The notes below the pieces were generated by a model that worked only from the letters and a program-made list of their open reading frames with translations, had not been told where the DNA came from and searched no databases. A stretch of DNA of 27,297 nt from Prorocentrum cordatum (Eukaryota; Sar; Dinophyceae; Prorocentrales; Prorocentraceae): NCBI GenBank assembly GCA_963575745.1, contig CAUYUJ010021038.1, forward strand, positions 118,603 through 145,899. The letters are read 5' to 3'. Both the position numbers and the translations under genes were made by a program. Of this stretch, positions 7,138 through 15,231 are shown piece after piece. How positions within the stretch are numbered: position 1 is the first letter of the stretch; the number at the start of each line of letters is the position of its first letter.

Positions 7138-10100
7138 TATTGAGTCGGCGTGTTCATCGTGGCCAGGATCGACGGCATCGGTCACGAGTTCGTGGACAGA
7201 CCTGGCAGCTGCAGACCCCCCGAGCCCTGCGGGTGGCCAAGGCCTCAAATCGGGGGAGCGTCTCAGTGGCCAGGTCGGCTCGTTGATTGTCTCACAGTGC
7301 TGGTGGCGAGGAGCAGGGATCGCGGCGCTTTCTTCGTCTGCCGCACCTGCTACGCCGATGCAGCCGTCAGGATCGGCTAAGTCAGTTGGAGCTTCTCCCT
7401 CCCCGAGCCGCTCCAGGATCAGGATGGGCAAGAAAGGCAGTGGCAGGAGGAATCGATGGGTGTTTTTCTCCTGCAATGCCAACTCCTGGGCATCTTGGGA
7501 AACTATCCTGGATTTGCGTATGGAGGACGTGAGGGGCCCGAAGCCCCAGTTTTGGGCTGGGCAGGAGACTCGAGTCTTGGAGGCTGCTCAGATTGTTCAG
7601 TTTAAAGGCTCGATGAGGTCGAAGGGCCTCAACATCGACTTCTGCCCTGCAGTGCCCACAGGATCTGGTGCATTAGAGACTTCGGCAGGAGTGATGGCTG
7701 GAGGCCTCGCGCACATCAACCAGTGCACAGTATCATTGGAGAGTCTGAAGTCCGTACCTGAAGCACAGGGCCGAGTGATAGCTAGACATGTTAACGGTGT
7801 TGTTCTTGGAGGTTGCGTTTGGTTGTCTGTGTACTTCTACCACTCCCAGGGAGTCAGCAGGGACAACGTGGGCCTCCTCGCGGGGCTTGGCAAGTTTCTT
7901 GGGAGCCTCGCGGTGCCTTGGATCCTGGGATGTGATGCTAACATGGGGCCCCAGACCTCAGGTTTGACCTCCTGGTGTACCGAGCTAGGGGCTACCATCG
8001 TGGCTCCATCGGCGACGACCTGTGCTGCGGGTAAGGGGCAGGTGTATGACTACTTTATTTTATCGGCTGGGCTCTGTCAGTGCGTTGAGAAGGTGCAGGT
8101 TTGGAACGATGCTCCAGTGTCGCCCCACTCCCTTGTGGAAATAGCGCTTGTGGGGGTTTCGCTGAATATTCCCATCCACGTACGTTGCGTTTGGAAGCGA
8201 TTTCCGACCCAGAAGACCACGGGGTGTGATAGGGAGCCCGTCATTTACAACTGGTCGTGGCATTCTGGGGACACGGGGGACATGGAGCTGACGCGTGTAT
8301 GGGATCAGTGGATGGATTTTACTGAACTGGAGCTGTGCCGTGTTTTTGACATCCAAGGGGCTGAGCAGGAGCTGTATGTTGGGCGTTCGTCTGGTTTCAG
8401 GAGAAAACAGGTTTCCCTGGACACGATTGTCAAAAAGAAATGGTTTGCTAACATCACGGCTCAGCTCCGATCATGGCGCACTCTAGTTTCGTTACTGGTC
8501 AAAGCGACGGCCTGCCTGGACGACCTGTCCAACTCCGAGTATTGGCAGACGCTGCGCTCTGGCCTCTTGAAGCTGGACCAGAAGTCTCTCGGTCCCAAGT
8601 TTTTGTGCCTTGCCCATAGCCTGCCGCAGCTGATTGGGATCACTGAGGACTCTGATGGGGCCGATCTGGGTTATCTCACTCCGACTGCTCAATCCACGTA
8701 CGAACACATGTTCAGGGATCACTGTAGCAGGAAATGGGCTAAATGGAGGTCTTGGGCTCAGGAGTCTGTTACTAAGGGCGGCAAGGCGGCGCGTGCTTTT
8801 TCTAAGGAGCGTCCTCCTGCAGTTGGCCCGCTTTCTCCTCAGGGCTGGGCGCTGCAAGGGGACCAAGCCGTCGAGGCCTTGAAGCCCGAGTGGTGCCAGT
8901 ACTGGTGCAGCCATCAGTGCCCGCTTACTGCCCAGCATCATCGTCGCGCAGACGAGGCCCCCCTGCTTCCTCGGCCAGACATTGAGGTTTTGCAGTGGGC
9001 GCTTAGCAAGTTCAAGCATGACACGGGTCTAGGAGTGGATTGCATGAACCCCAGGTGTTGGTTGTTGTTGCCACTGGATTTCCTGGAGCGTTTGATTGAC
9101 CTCATGATGCTTTGGGAGAAAAAGCCGTTCCTCCCAAGCAAATATGCCACCCAAATCATATTCCAGGGCAAGCCTGATGGTGCTGGATTGCGCCCGTTAG
9201 CTTTGATCGTCAGCGTCCTCAGGGTCTGGGCCAAAGTTCGACAGGTGGTGGCACGGTCCTGGGAGTTGGAACATTCGGCGGATTTCTTCTGGGGAGCTAG
9301 AGACAGGGAATGCGATCGAGCTGGGTGGCAACATGCCATGCTAAATGAGATTGCTCGCATCCAGAATTTCGACGCTGGCACGTGGTTCGGAGACCTTGAT
9401 AAATTATATGAACGCGTGGGGCCTGCTATTTTATTTGACGAAGCGGAGGCCACGGGCATGCACCTAGGGCTCACGCGTGCAGCAATAGTGTTATACACTG
9501 GTGCGAGAGCTTTGAATTTCCAGGGAGCTGTGTCCAACCTGATTGAAGCGATGGACACTATTTTAGCAGGATGCAGTTTGGCCACCACTTTTGCCAAGGT
9601 TGTATTGTACAGGCTGCTGCTAGCGGTCGCAGCTGCTTTCCCTTCCCTGACGATTCGTAATGTGATTGATGATGTTTCGATCCAGGCCCTTGGGGCCGCG
9701 GATTTCGTTTGCGAGCAGCTCGGGAAGGCAGCCGTCATGATGAAGGATGGTTTTGAGAAGCTGAAGCTGATTTTGTCGGGTAAGAAAACGAAGTACATAG
9801 CCTCCTCAAAGCAGCTGAGCCTGGCCTTGGCGCTCAAGTGGGCCAAGTTCGGTTTCAAGCAGCAGCAGTATGTCAGGTCGCCAGGTTGTGATGCAGTTGC
9901 GCAGAGGATTCGGCGCAATCCGACGGCCAGGAAAAGACTGGCTAAGGCAGGAAGGAGAACCGCTAGGATCTTGAGGCTTAAGAACGCTGGGGCTCTGGAT
10001 GGGAATATTCAGAGGGCGGGTCCTCAGGCATGCGGGCTCTGGGGCTCGGCTGTAGCTGGTCTGACTCCCAGGCAGGTGCATGCTATGAGGTTGTCGGCTT

Positions 10101-12082
10101 CCAGGAGCCTATGCAAGGATAAAGCTGGAGCTCTCATGTCGTTCAGGTTACGTTCGTTTCCGACTGGGGCCTCTATGGATCCGTATGTCATCTACCATGG
10201 TAACGTGATATATCAATGGTGCCGTGCTGTGTGGGATGGGTCCCCTGGGCTCCACATCATCCAGAAGGTGTTTGAGAAGGCTTCTGATGACCTTTGGAGA
10301 TCCAGAAGGCCCTGGCATGTCTGTACCTCGCCTGCGCACGTGTACCTGCTGTCTACGGCTGAGCTGGGTTGGAGACCGCTCTCGGCCAGAAAGTTGCGGC
10401 TCTGTGGCGGAGAAATGATCGACCTGCTGGAGCTTGCACCGTTGGCAGTCAGAATGCTTGCGGAGCGTGATGCAGGACACTGGGCTGACAAAAGGGCCCT
10501 CATGAAACGACCCAAGTGCAGCGCGGTCTGGTGTAGGCCTGTCTACTGGGAAGGAGCCAGGAGTCTGATGTCGGGCAAAACCTCGGGGGCCTGGACGAAG
10601 CACCACCAGGCTTGTGCCAGGAACACCTTTTCCCTGGGGACCTGGACGCAGGCTCGCCTCAAGGACCATGGGCTTTCCGATGAGGACCTATGCCAGCTTT
10701 GCCGTGCCGAGCGAGGAACTCTGTACCACAGGCGCTTCAGGTGCGAGGCTTTCCTGGAGGACAGAGGGGTGCACCTCTCGGCGCAGTGCATGCAGGCCGC
10801 CCGCCATGCTCGTGACATGAATCAGGACCTGGAGAAATTCGCTGCAGGTGTGCTACCCTATCCCAAAGAACTGATCCCGCAGGCCCTTAGTAGAGATACA
10901 TGTTCTATCTGTTGGTTCAACAAGCCTGCCTCAGGTAAACTCCAGGGCTTGATTTTCTCTGATGGGTCCGCGGCCCACCCCACCTGCGAGTTCAGGAGAC
11001 GTGCGGGGTGGAGCCTCGTGCAGGTGAACCCCCAAGGGGAGATTTTGTGTGCCGCCTTCGGACCTGTGCCCAGGGAGGTTGCGCCTAGCCAGCAGGCCAG
11101 GGATGGTGAGGACTATGCCTACAGGATGGCGGCTGAGCTCGTGGACCCGTTTTCCGAGTTTGAGATTTTTACTGACTGCATTGGGACCCTCGGGTGCGTG
11201 TGGGATAGGGCCAAGAGTTGCTCTTCCCAGGATTCCAGGGCCCACCTCTGGAGTTTTGTTTGGCATGTTTTTGAGGACGGTCTCAAGGCCAGAAAGGTCA
11301 AAGGGCACGCCACCTTAGCTGATGTTCTCAATGGGGTGTGCAGTGACCTGGAGAGGCTCGGCAATAAGCACGCGGATAGGTTTGCCAGACAAGGAGCAGG
11401 CATGCACCCCATGCCCGAGGTTCTTGTTCAGGCCATAGACACCTGTCGTTCGGTCCAGGAAGAGATCGCGCGATGGGGAGCGATACAAGACGTCATCATG
11501 GCCGATAGAGGTTGGGCCGACGCGTCTGGGTTCCCTGGGTCCGCCGTTTCCGAGAAATCGGAGCGCGATTTCCCCAGCCGTGTTAATAAGGGCCGAATTC
11601 GTTGCCAGGTCAGGGCCTTGCGGCAGCTATCGGCCCCCTGGTGGCCTAGAGTTGACTTTCGTGTGCCGATCATCTCGGACACAGTGCCCGAGCACCCTGG
11701 CAGCCCTGAGCAGTTGTCTGAACTAGCCTTGCTGTCCCGCCTCCAGGGGCACAACCTTTGCAAAGCAAAGGTTTTCGTGGGGGACGGGAGTCGGGCGGCT
11801 GGGAGTGGGTGGGTGATGTCATGCATCTGCTGCGGTGGCTATGCGTGGGCTGGCGTGGCCTCGCTTGCCAATAAGTGCCCAGGCCACCCCCCCACTAAGG
11901 ACCTCAAGCGACAGAGGACGAGGTTTGCCAAAGGTGACTTTTCTAGCTGGGCTAGGCAGTGCAAAGGATGGTCGGTCACAGGCCACCGATCGCCCACCCC
12001 TCTGGACTTGGTGTCCAACTTTCGGGGGGGGCAGAGCCTGAGGCAGGTGATTTTGTTGATGGCCTGTGGGAGGAGAAGTTGA
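7040..12082 (+). CDS. LINE ORF2 polyprotein: AP endonuclease, reverse transcriptase, RNase H (up to 1680 aa)
   Basis: The product would nick target DNA, copy the element RNA from the nick and remove RNA. Numbering from ATG 7040: endonuclease motifs are N146 (CNANSW), E176 (GQETR), D299 and N301 (GCDANMG), D337 (YDYF) and H363 (SPH in place of the usual SDH). The reverse transcriptase has R718 in its fingers motif, motif A D785 (GDLDKLYERV), motif B G844, motif C D877-D878 (IDD rather than YxDD) and motif D K915. A C-x2-C-x8-H-x4-C knuckle starts at 1218. RNase H shows D1308 (SDGSA), E1357, D1379, H1423 (KGH) and D1446 (HAD). A Cys cluster (CxxCCGGY...C) lies at 1595-1613. The frame is open, without a stop, well upstream of ORF1's end, so the start is uncertain: ATGs at 7040, 7358 and 7424 are possible, 7424 being just before the endonuclease. 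The stop at 12082 probably follows a one-base loss in G8. Confidence 0.9.
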   Translation: MESKQRVSFSERPGANYSLSSRRLLSRDRSGGSIESACSSWPGSTASVTSSWTDLAAADPPSPAGGQGLKSGERLSGQVGSLIVSQCWWRGAGIAALSSSAAPATPMQPSGSAKSVGASPSPSRSRIRMGKKGSGRRNRWVFFSCNANSWASWETILDLRMEDVRGPKPQFWAGQETRVLEAAQIVQFKGSMRSKGLNIDFCPAVPTGSGALETSAGVMAGGLAHINQCTVSLESLKSVPEAQGRVIARHVNGVVLGGCVWLSVYFYHSQGVSRDNVGLLAGLGKFLGSLAVPWILGCDANMGPQTSGLTSWCTELGATIVAPSATTCAAGKGQVYDYFILSAGLCQCVEKVQVWNDAPVSPHSLVEIALVGVSLNIPIHVRCVWKRFPTQKTTGCDREPVIYNWSWHSGDTGDMELTRVWDQWMDFTELELCRVFDIQGAEQELYVGRSSGFRRKQVSLDTIVKKKWFANITAQLRSWRTLVSLLVKATACLDDLSNSEYWQTLRSGLLKLDQKSLGPKFLCLAHSLPQLIGITEDSDGADLGYLTPTAQSTYEHMFRDHCSRKWAKWRSWAQESVTKGGKAARAFSKERPPAVGPLSPQGWALQGDQAVEALKPEWCQYWCSHQCPLTAQHHRRADEAPLLPRPDIEVLQWALSKFKHDTGLGVDCMNPRCWLLLPLDFLERLIDLMMLWEKKPFLPSKYATQIIFQGKPDGAGLRPLALIVSVLRVWAKVRQVVARSWELEHSADFFWGARDRECDRAGWQHAMLNEIARIQNFDAGTWFGDLDKLYERVGPAILFDEAEATGMHLGLTRAAIVLYTGARALNFQGAVSNLIEAMDTILAGCSLATTFAKVVLYRLLLAVAAAFPSLTIRNVIDDVSIQALGAADFVCEQLGKAAVMMKDGFEKLKLILSGKKTKYIASSKQLSLALALKWAKFGFKQQQYVRSPGCDAVAQRIRRNPTARKRLAKAGRRTARILRLKNAGALDGNIQRAGPQACGLWGSAVAGLTPRQVHAMRLSASRSLCKDKAGALMSFRLRSFPTGASMDPYVIYHGNVIYQWCRAVWDGSPGLHIIQKVFEKASDDLWRSRRPWHVCTSPAHVYLLSTAELGWRPLSARKLRLCGGEMIDLLELAPLAVRMLAERDAGHWADKRALMKRPKCSAVWCRPVYWEGARSLMSGKTSGAWTKHHQACARNTFSLGTWTQARLKDHGLSDEDLCQLCRAERGTLYHRRFRCEAFLEDRGVHLSAQCMQAARHARDMNQDLEKFAAGVLPYPKELIPQALSRDTCSICWFNKPASGKLQGLIFSDGSAAHPTCEFRRRAGWSLVQVNPQGEILCAAFGPVPREVAPSQQARDGEDYAYRMAAELVDPFSEFEIFTDCIGTLGCVWDRAKSCSSQDSRAHLWSFVWHVFEDGLKARKVKGHATLADVLNGVCSDLERLGNKHADRFARQGAGMHPMPEVLVQAIDTCRSVQEEIARWGAIQDVIMADRGWADASGFPGSAVSEKSERDFPSRVNKGRIRCQVRALRQLSAPWWPRVDFRVPIISDTVPEHPGSPEQLSELALLSRLQGHNLCKAKVFVGDGSRAAGSGWVMSCICCGGYAWAGVASLANKCPGHPPTKDLKRQRTRFAKGDFSSWARQCKGWSVTGHRSPTPLDLVSNFRGGQSLRQVILLMACGRRS

Positions 12083-12153
12083 CCCCTGGTCAGCTCCTCA
12101 CCCGATTTGGCTTGATTCTGCCAGCTGAGGCTGATCAAGGTATCGTGTCCTAA
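12024..12153 (+). pseudogene. Probable original C-terminus of ORF2, now out of frame
   Basis: After the G8 run at 12024-12031 the annotated frame gives about 18 unpatterned residues and stops at 12082. The -1 frame instead continues about 40 codons to TAA at 12151-12153 with balanced composition (EKLTPGQLLTRFGLI and so on). Loss of one G from a nine-G run would explain it. It may be a real mutation, a sequencing homopolymer error or, less likely, programmed slippage. Confidence 0.5.
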
Positions 12154-12221
12154 GCTGTGTTTGTTGCTAGGGGCGGGTGGCACTGACACCTGCCTCCACA
12201 GAGAACAGAACAGAACAGAAC
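12154..12221 (+). other. LINE 3' UTR: stem-loop followed by (AGAAC)4 tail
   Basis: GGCGGGTG (12172-12179) pairs with CACCTGCC (12187-12194), including one G-U pair, around a 7-nt loop. Eight bases later four perfect AGAAC units run from 12202 to 12221. A 3' stem-loop plus short tandem tail is the signal that stringent LINEs such as UnaL2 use for recognition by their own reverse transcriptase. By analogy this is the likely template-recognition end. Confidence 0.65.
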
Positions 12222-12343
12222 AGTGGTGGTGGGGACAGTTGTGTGGGGACAGTGGGACAGTGGTGCGGACAGTGGGACAGTGGTGGGGACAGTGGTGAGA
12301 ACAGTGGTGGGACAGCGACCACTGTCCCACTGTCCCACAGCCC
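12220..12343. repeat. Right part of the GGGACAGTGG minisatellite, starting with target duplication
   Basis: The first 17 bases duplicate 5837-5853. Then follow about eight degenerate units of GGGACAGTGGTG, ending in an inverted stretch (CCACTGTCCCACTGTCCCAC) that can fold back on the units before it. Confidence 0.8.
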
Positions 12344-12345
12344 TT

Positions 12346-13332
12346 GATGACTGACTTGACCCAGGAGGGATTTGGCTCGGCGTCGGCGTCGTCGGAGCCC
12401 TTCGCCTCGTGCCTTTCTCCTGGGTCAGTGCTGACCTCACCGCCGCCGTCTGCGTCGCACTCCTCGCTCTTCAGCTCGCCAAGGCTTGGGAGGGTGTCCA
12501 TCTCGTCGATGACCTCTTTCGATCATGCCACTCTGGTTCACGAGCTCGCTCTCGATGTCAACGTTACCCTCGCGGCTCGGAGCATTCTCTCCATGGCCGC
12601 GGTCCCCGCGCCCCCGCAGCAGCTGATGACGCCGGCCTCCGCCTGCTCGCCCCCCTCATCAATAGAAGATGCCAGCTGTGGCTGCCCACGTCCGCCGTCC
12701 TCACACTCGCCATCCTGCCTCTCGTCGATGCCCAGCGCCCCCAGCAACGTGCCCACGCGGGCGCGCTCAGCCTGGCCTGCCGTGGCTGTGCTGCCGCCCG
12801 CCAGGTCGTCGGCTCGGGGGCGGGGCCGCCACGCACGATGCCCTGGGCCCCCCGACGCCCCTCAGCGCTGCCTCCGAGCCCGTCCTGCGCCCGTCGATGT
12901 CCCAGTGCCGCGCTCCCTGCTCCGCCTGGCGCCCAGCCCGGCGGGCGCTCTTCCGAGGGCGGCGCAAGCCAGCGCACTCCTGGGGCACCCGCACGCAGCG
13001 CACCGCCGCGCCGCAGATCCCTCGCCGGAGGGCGCATCACCCCCAGGCCGGCGCGAGGGCCGCGATGCGGTCCGCCAGCTCCGCCTCCGTGGTCGAGCTT
13101 CCCACAGCAGCTGCGCATCCCGCGGCTCGCCGCGCAGCGCGTCGACTTTGTTCCTGGCCGGCGCCAGGCCGTCGTCGGCCGCTGCCAGGGCCAGCCGCCG
13201 TTCGGCCGACCGCTCCGCACGCGACCGTCGCTGCTGCACACCTCCCGGGGATCGCCGCAGCGCGGCCCCGCCCGCGCCATCGTGCTCGCACGGACAGCCC
13301 GCCACGGTGTTGGGCCAGCGAGTGCGAGCCAA
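12346..13332 (-). pseudogene. Degraded SL-headed retroposed copy, coding frames broken
   Basis: On the minus strand, downstream of an SL relic, protein-like reading frames appear in patches that switch frame. One patch (about 13220-13100) has Ala/Arg/Glu-rich, coiled-coil-like sequence ending PRDAQLLWEA; a one-base shift near 13098 leads into TTEAELADRIAALAPAWG. Another patch (about 12745-12545) is acidic and opens with LGALGIDERQDGECEDG; a further one (12501-12350) starts DTLPSLGELKSEE. No reverse transcriptase remains. The composition recalls a LINE ORF1, but a host-gene cDNA is possible. The plus-strand frame opposite (12344-13591) is a shadow. The relic ends at or in the minisatellite that the younger LINE has split. 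Confidence 0.5.
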
Positions 13333-13353
13333 CTTGAGCCAAAACGGCTGCGG
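13333..13353 (-). other. Second spliced-leader relic, two transitions
   Basis: Read on the minus strand the 21 bases match the DinoSL core at 19 positions; the differences are T to C at the fourth and A to G at the ninth base of the core. CAAG is followed by TTGGCTCGC, which itself echoes the TTGGCTC of the leader and could be an eroded partial second leader. Its divergence suggests an older retroposition than that at 5854. Confidence 0.8.
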
Positions 13354-14059
13354 GGGAGGAGGGGAAGGACGAGAGGGGGGGTGGGAAGGAGCCTGGTCTC
13401 CACGAGTTTCAAGCATAGCCCTCCAGACCTCTAGACTTGTCTGGATGGCCACCCCGACAGGAGTTTTGACGTCAAGGCGCTGGTGCTATTTTGCAGCCCA
13501 TTTGGATGGTCAGTTGAGGGGGTGGAGGAGCGACGCAGGGGGAGGGGGGGAGGGAAGAAGGGTCGATGAAGGCAAGGGAGGTGGGCAGTAGGGAGAGGAA
13601 CGGGAAAGGGAGGGAGAAGGGAGAGGGATGAAAACGAGGATGAGGGAAAGGAAGGGGGGAGGATTGGGAGGAGGAGGGACTGGAGGGAAGGGGAGAGGAA
13701 GAGGAGGGGTATGTAGGCGAGAGTGAGAGGAAGGTATGTACGGATGGGCGAGGGGCAGAAGGGAGGGGGGTCTGAGCAAGAGAGAGGGGAATGGGGCAGT
13801 GAGGACGAAGGAAGCAGGAGGAGGAACGGAGGGGAGGGTGGATGAGGAGAAGGAGGAGGGGCACCAGGTTGAGCTGCTGATGTTTACGCCCTCATGCCGC
13901 CCCGCAGCCGGGGCGCTCCCGCCGGCTCCTCTAAAGGGGGATCGGGGCGGTGTTTAGGCCGCGGAGCAACAAAGGTGCCCCAAGTCGATCGATACAGTCC
14001 AGACCTCCAGGCGTCATGAAACAATCAATTTGTGCGCCGTTCGGGGCCGCGGAGGGCTC
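13354..14059. other. Purine-rich stretch without recognisable gene
   Basis: From about 13530 to 13862 the plus strand is dominated by GGGAGG, GAGGAAGG and GGGGG words, so many short G-runs are present. A C-rich frame on the minus strand is low complexity (Pro/Ser/Leu). 13863-14059 is mixed sequence in which I see nothing. Confidence 0.5.
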
Positions 14060-14097
14060 ACATGTCGTTCTGGCTCAGACATGTCGTTCTGGCTCAG
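14060..14097. repeat. 19-bp tandem duplication
   Basis: ACATGTCGTTCTGGCTCAG occurs twice without change at 14060-14078 and 14079-14097, and a third copy starts (ACATGG). It lies about 40 nt before an AT island. Confidence 0.9.
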
Positions 14098-14138
14098 ACA
14101 TGGCCTAGGCAGCCTGTCTATAAGAGGGTATGGGGTGT

Positions 14139-14215
14139 GAAGATATACATATCTATACGTATGTTAGATATTCACTTACATCTACATATATGTAGACATG
14201 TGCATATGCAAATTT
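14139..14215. repeat. AT-rich island
   Basis: A block of ATACATATC and TACATATATG words with a perfect 14-bp palindrome CTACATATATGTAG near its middle (about 14181-14194). It is one of five such islands in the window. Confidence 0.75.
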
Positions 14216-14292
14216 AGGTTCCTAACAGTATATGCCGATTCCCAACTCCTGGTGACGGACGCGGGCCCCCCGAAATCGTGGGCTCATCGTCG

Positions 14293-14334
14293 CCCCCCAT
14301 CCGTTGCCCCCCATCCGTTGCCCCCCATCCGTTG
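14293..14334. repeat. 14-bp tandem repeat, three copies
   Basis: CCCCCCATCCGTTG is present three times head to tail without change; a decayed fourth copy follows. The lack of differences suggests a recent origin. Confidence 0.95.
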
Positions 14335-14395
14335 CCCCTCCTTGTTGCCTCCCACCGGCGCCGTCCAGCCTGGAGCTTACTCCGAGGCCACAGGG

Positions 14396-14433
14396 GGCCT
14401 CTCAGAGGCCTGGGGGGGCTTCCGAGAAGCCCC
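14396..14433. other. Pair of adjacent GC hairpins
   Basis: GGCCTCT-C-AGAGGCC occupies 14396-14410. GGGGCTTC (14415-14422) and GAAGCCCC (14426-14433) form a second perfect stem with loop CGA. Function is unknown. Confidence 0.5.
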
Positions 14434-14703
14434 GCCGCTCTCTGCGAGAAGGTCCGCCCCCTCTCTCGCCTCCCCCCCCTCGGCGCCCCCGCGGATTCTT
14501 CCCCAGGGTGGCGACGTGGGCGTGCCTTTCGTGCTCCTCCGAGGCGAGCCTCCCCCGGGGTGCGGCCCCGGTTCCCTGCAGGGGCGCAGCCCTCGGGCAC
14601 GAGTCCTCGCCCGGTCGCGGCCGCCTGGGCGACAAAGTGCTGGCGCCCACCGGAGCTGCTGCTGCCGCTGCCACGCCGCTGCCCCTGCCACAACCACTGC
14701 CGC

Positions 14704-14704
<1 letters not shown>
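14434..14704. other. GC-rich stretch without supported gene
   Basis: Frames on both strands are open and Pro/Arg/Ala-rich, with no domain. Repeated CCGCTG and GCCGCTGCC words lead into the CTG tract that follows. Confidence 0.35.

Positions 14705-14770
<66 letters not shown>
14705..14770. repeat. (GCT)22 perfect trinucleotide repeat
   Basis: Twenty-two uninterrupted GCT units, bordered by decayed GCT/GCC triplets up to about 14835. Depending on frame it would read as poly-Ala, poly-Leu or poly-Cys on the plus strand; neighbouring frames carry no other protein signal, so I treat it as non-coding. Confidence 0.95.
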
Positions 14771-14835
14771 ATCGCAGCCCTAGCGCTGCCGCTGCTACTG
14801 CCGCCGCTGTTGCTACTGCTGTTGCTTCGCTGCTG

Positions 14836-15231
14836 CGATCGGGGTGGAGGGAGGGACAGGGTCAAGGGGGCGGGAGGGGATTGTTCATCGACAGAGCGCC
14901 CAGAGGCCCAAATCTCAATCTCTCGGCCACCGCAGGAGGCGTTTTCGTAGTTCTGGCACGGTGCTGCATACCAACGTGTTTGTCGGTTTACGTCGAAAGC
15001 TTCAGACCTGAGTGCCCGAGGGAGGGCGAGGGCGAGGTTGGGGGCGAGGTCGAGGTCGAGTGCAAAGACTGACGGTGGGGAATTTTGGGATATCGCGTCG
15101 CTCCGCCAGTTTTTGCCCACCACGCTTCGGCGCGGCACGCTAATCCCAGTCCCCAGGCGTCAACGTCCCGAGTCTTTCGGGTCCTTCCGCCCTGCGGAAC
15201 GGAGCCACACGCTATCTCTTTGCAAGGCATC
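14836..15231. other. Stretch without recognisable gene
   Basis: A short GAGGTC/GAGGGC repeat lies at about 15013-15060. Otherwise I see no motif, RNA or repeat. Confidence 0.35.

Larger units (their letters stand above)
5854..12219 (+). mobile_element. Full-length non-LTR retrotransposon (LINE) beginning with the spliced leader
   Basis: The element is bounded by a 17-bp direct repeat (5837-5853 and 12220-12236). It opens exactly with the 21-nt core of the dinoflagellate spliced leader and closes with a pentanucleotide tail (AGAAC)4. Between these lie a 5' UTR, ORF1, ORF2 and a 3' UTR, 6.37 kb in all. ORF2 joins an AP-type endonuclease, a reverse transcriptase and RNase H, the order found in I- and R1-related LINE clades, so target-primed reverse transcription is expected. 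It differs from LTR elements in lacking LTRs, integrase and protease. Both ORFs are open and almost every catalytic residue is present, so the copy looks young; one likely base loss at 12024-12031 alters the ORF2 end. The 3' boundary is ambiguous by two bases because tail and duplication share AC. Clade assignment needs phylogeny. Confidence 0.9.

Noticed and set aside
12344-13591. 415-codon plus-strand frame
   Set aside because: Lies opposite the SL-headed minus-strand relic and has Ser/Pro/Arg-rich shadow composition.
14198-15072. Frames rich in Leu, Ala or Cys around 14700
   Set aside because: Produced by the (GCT)22 tract; flanking codons show no protein signal.
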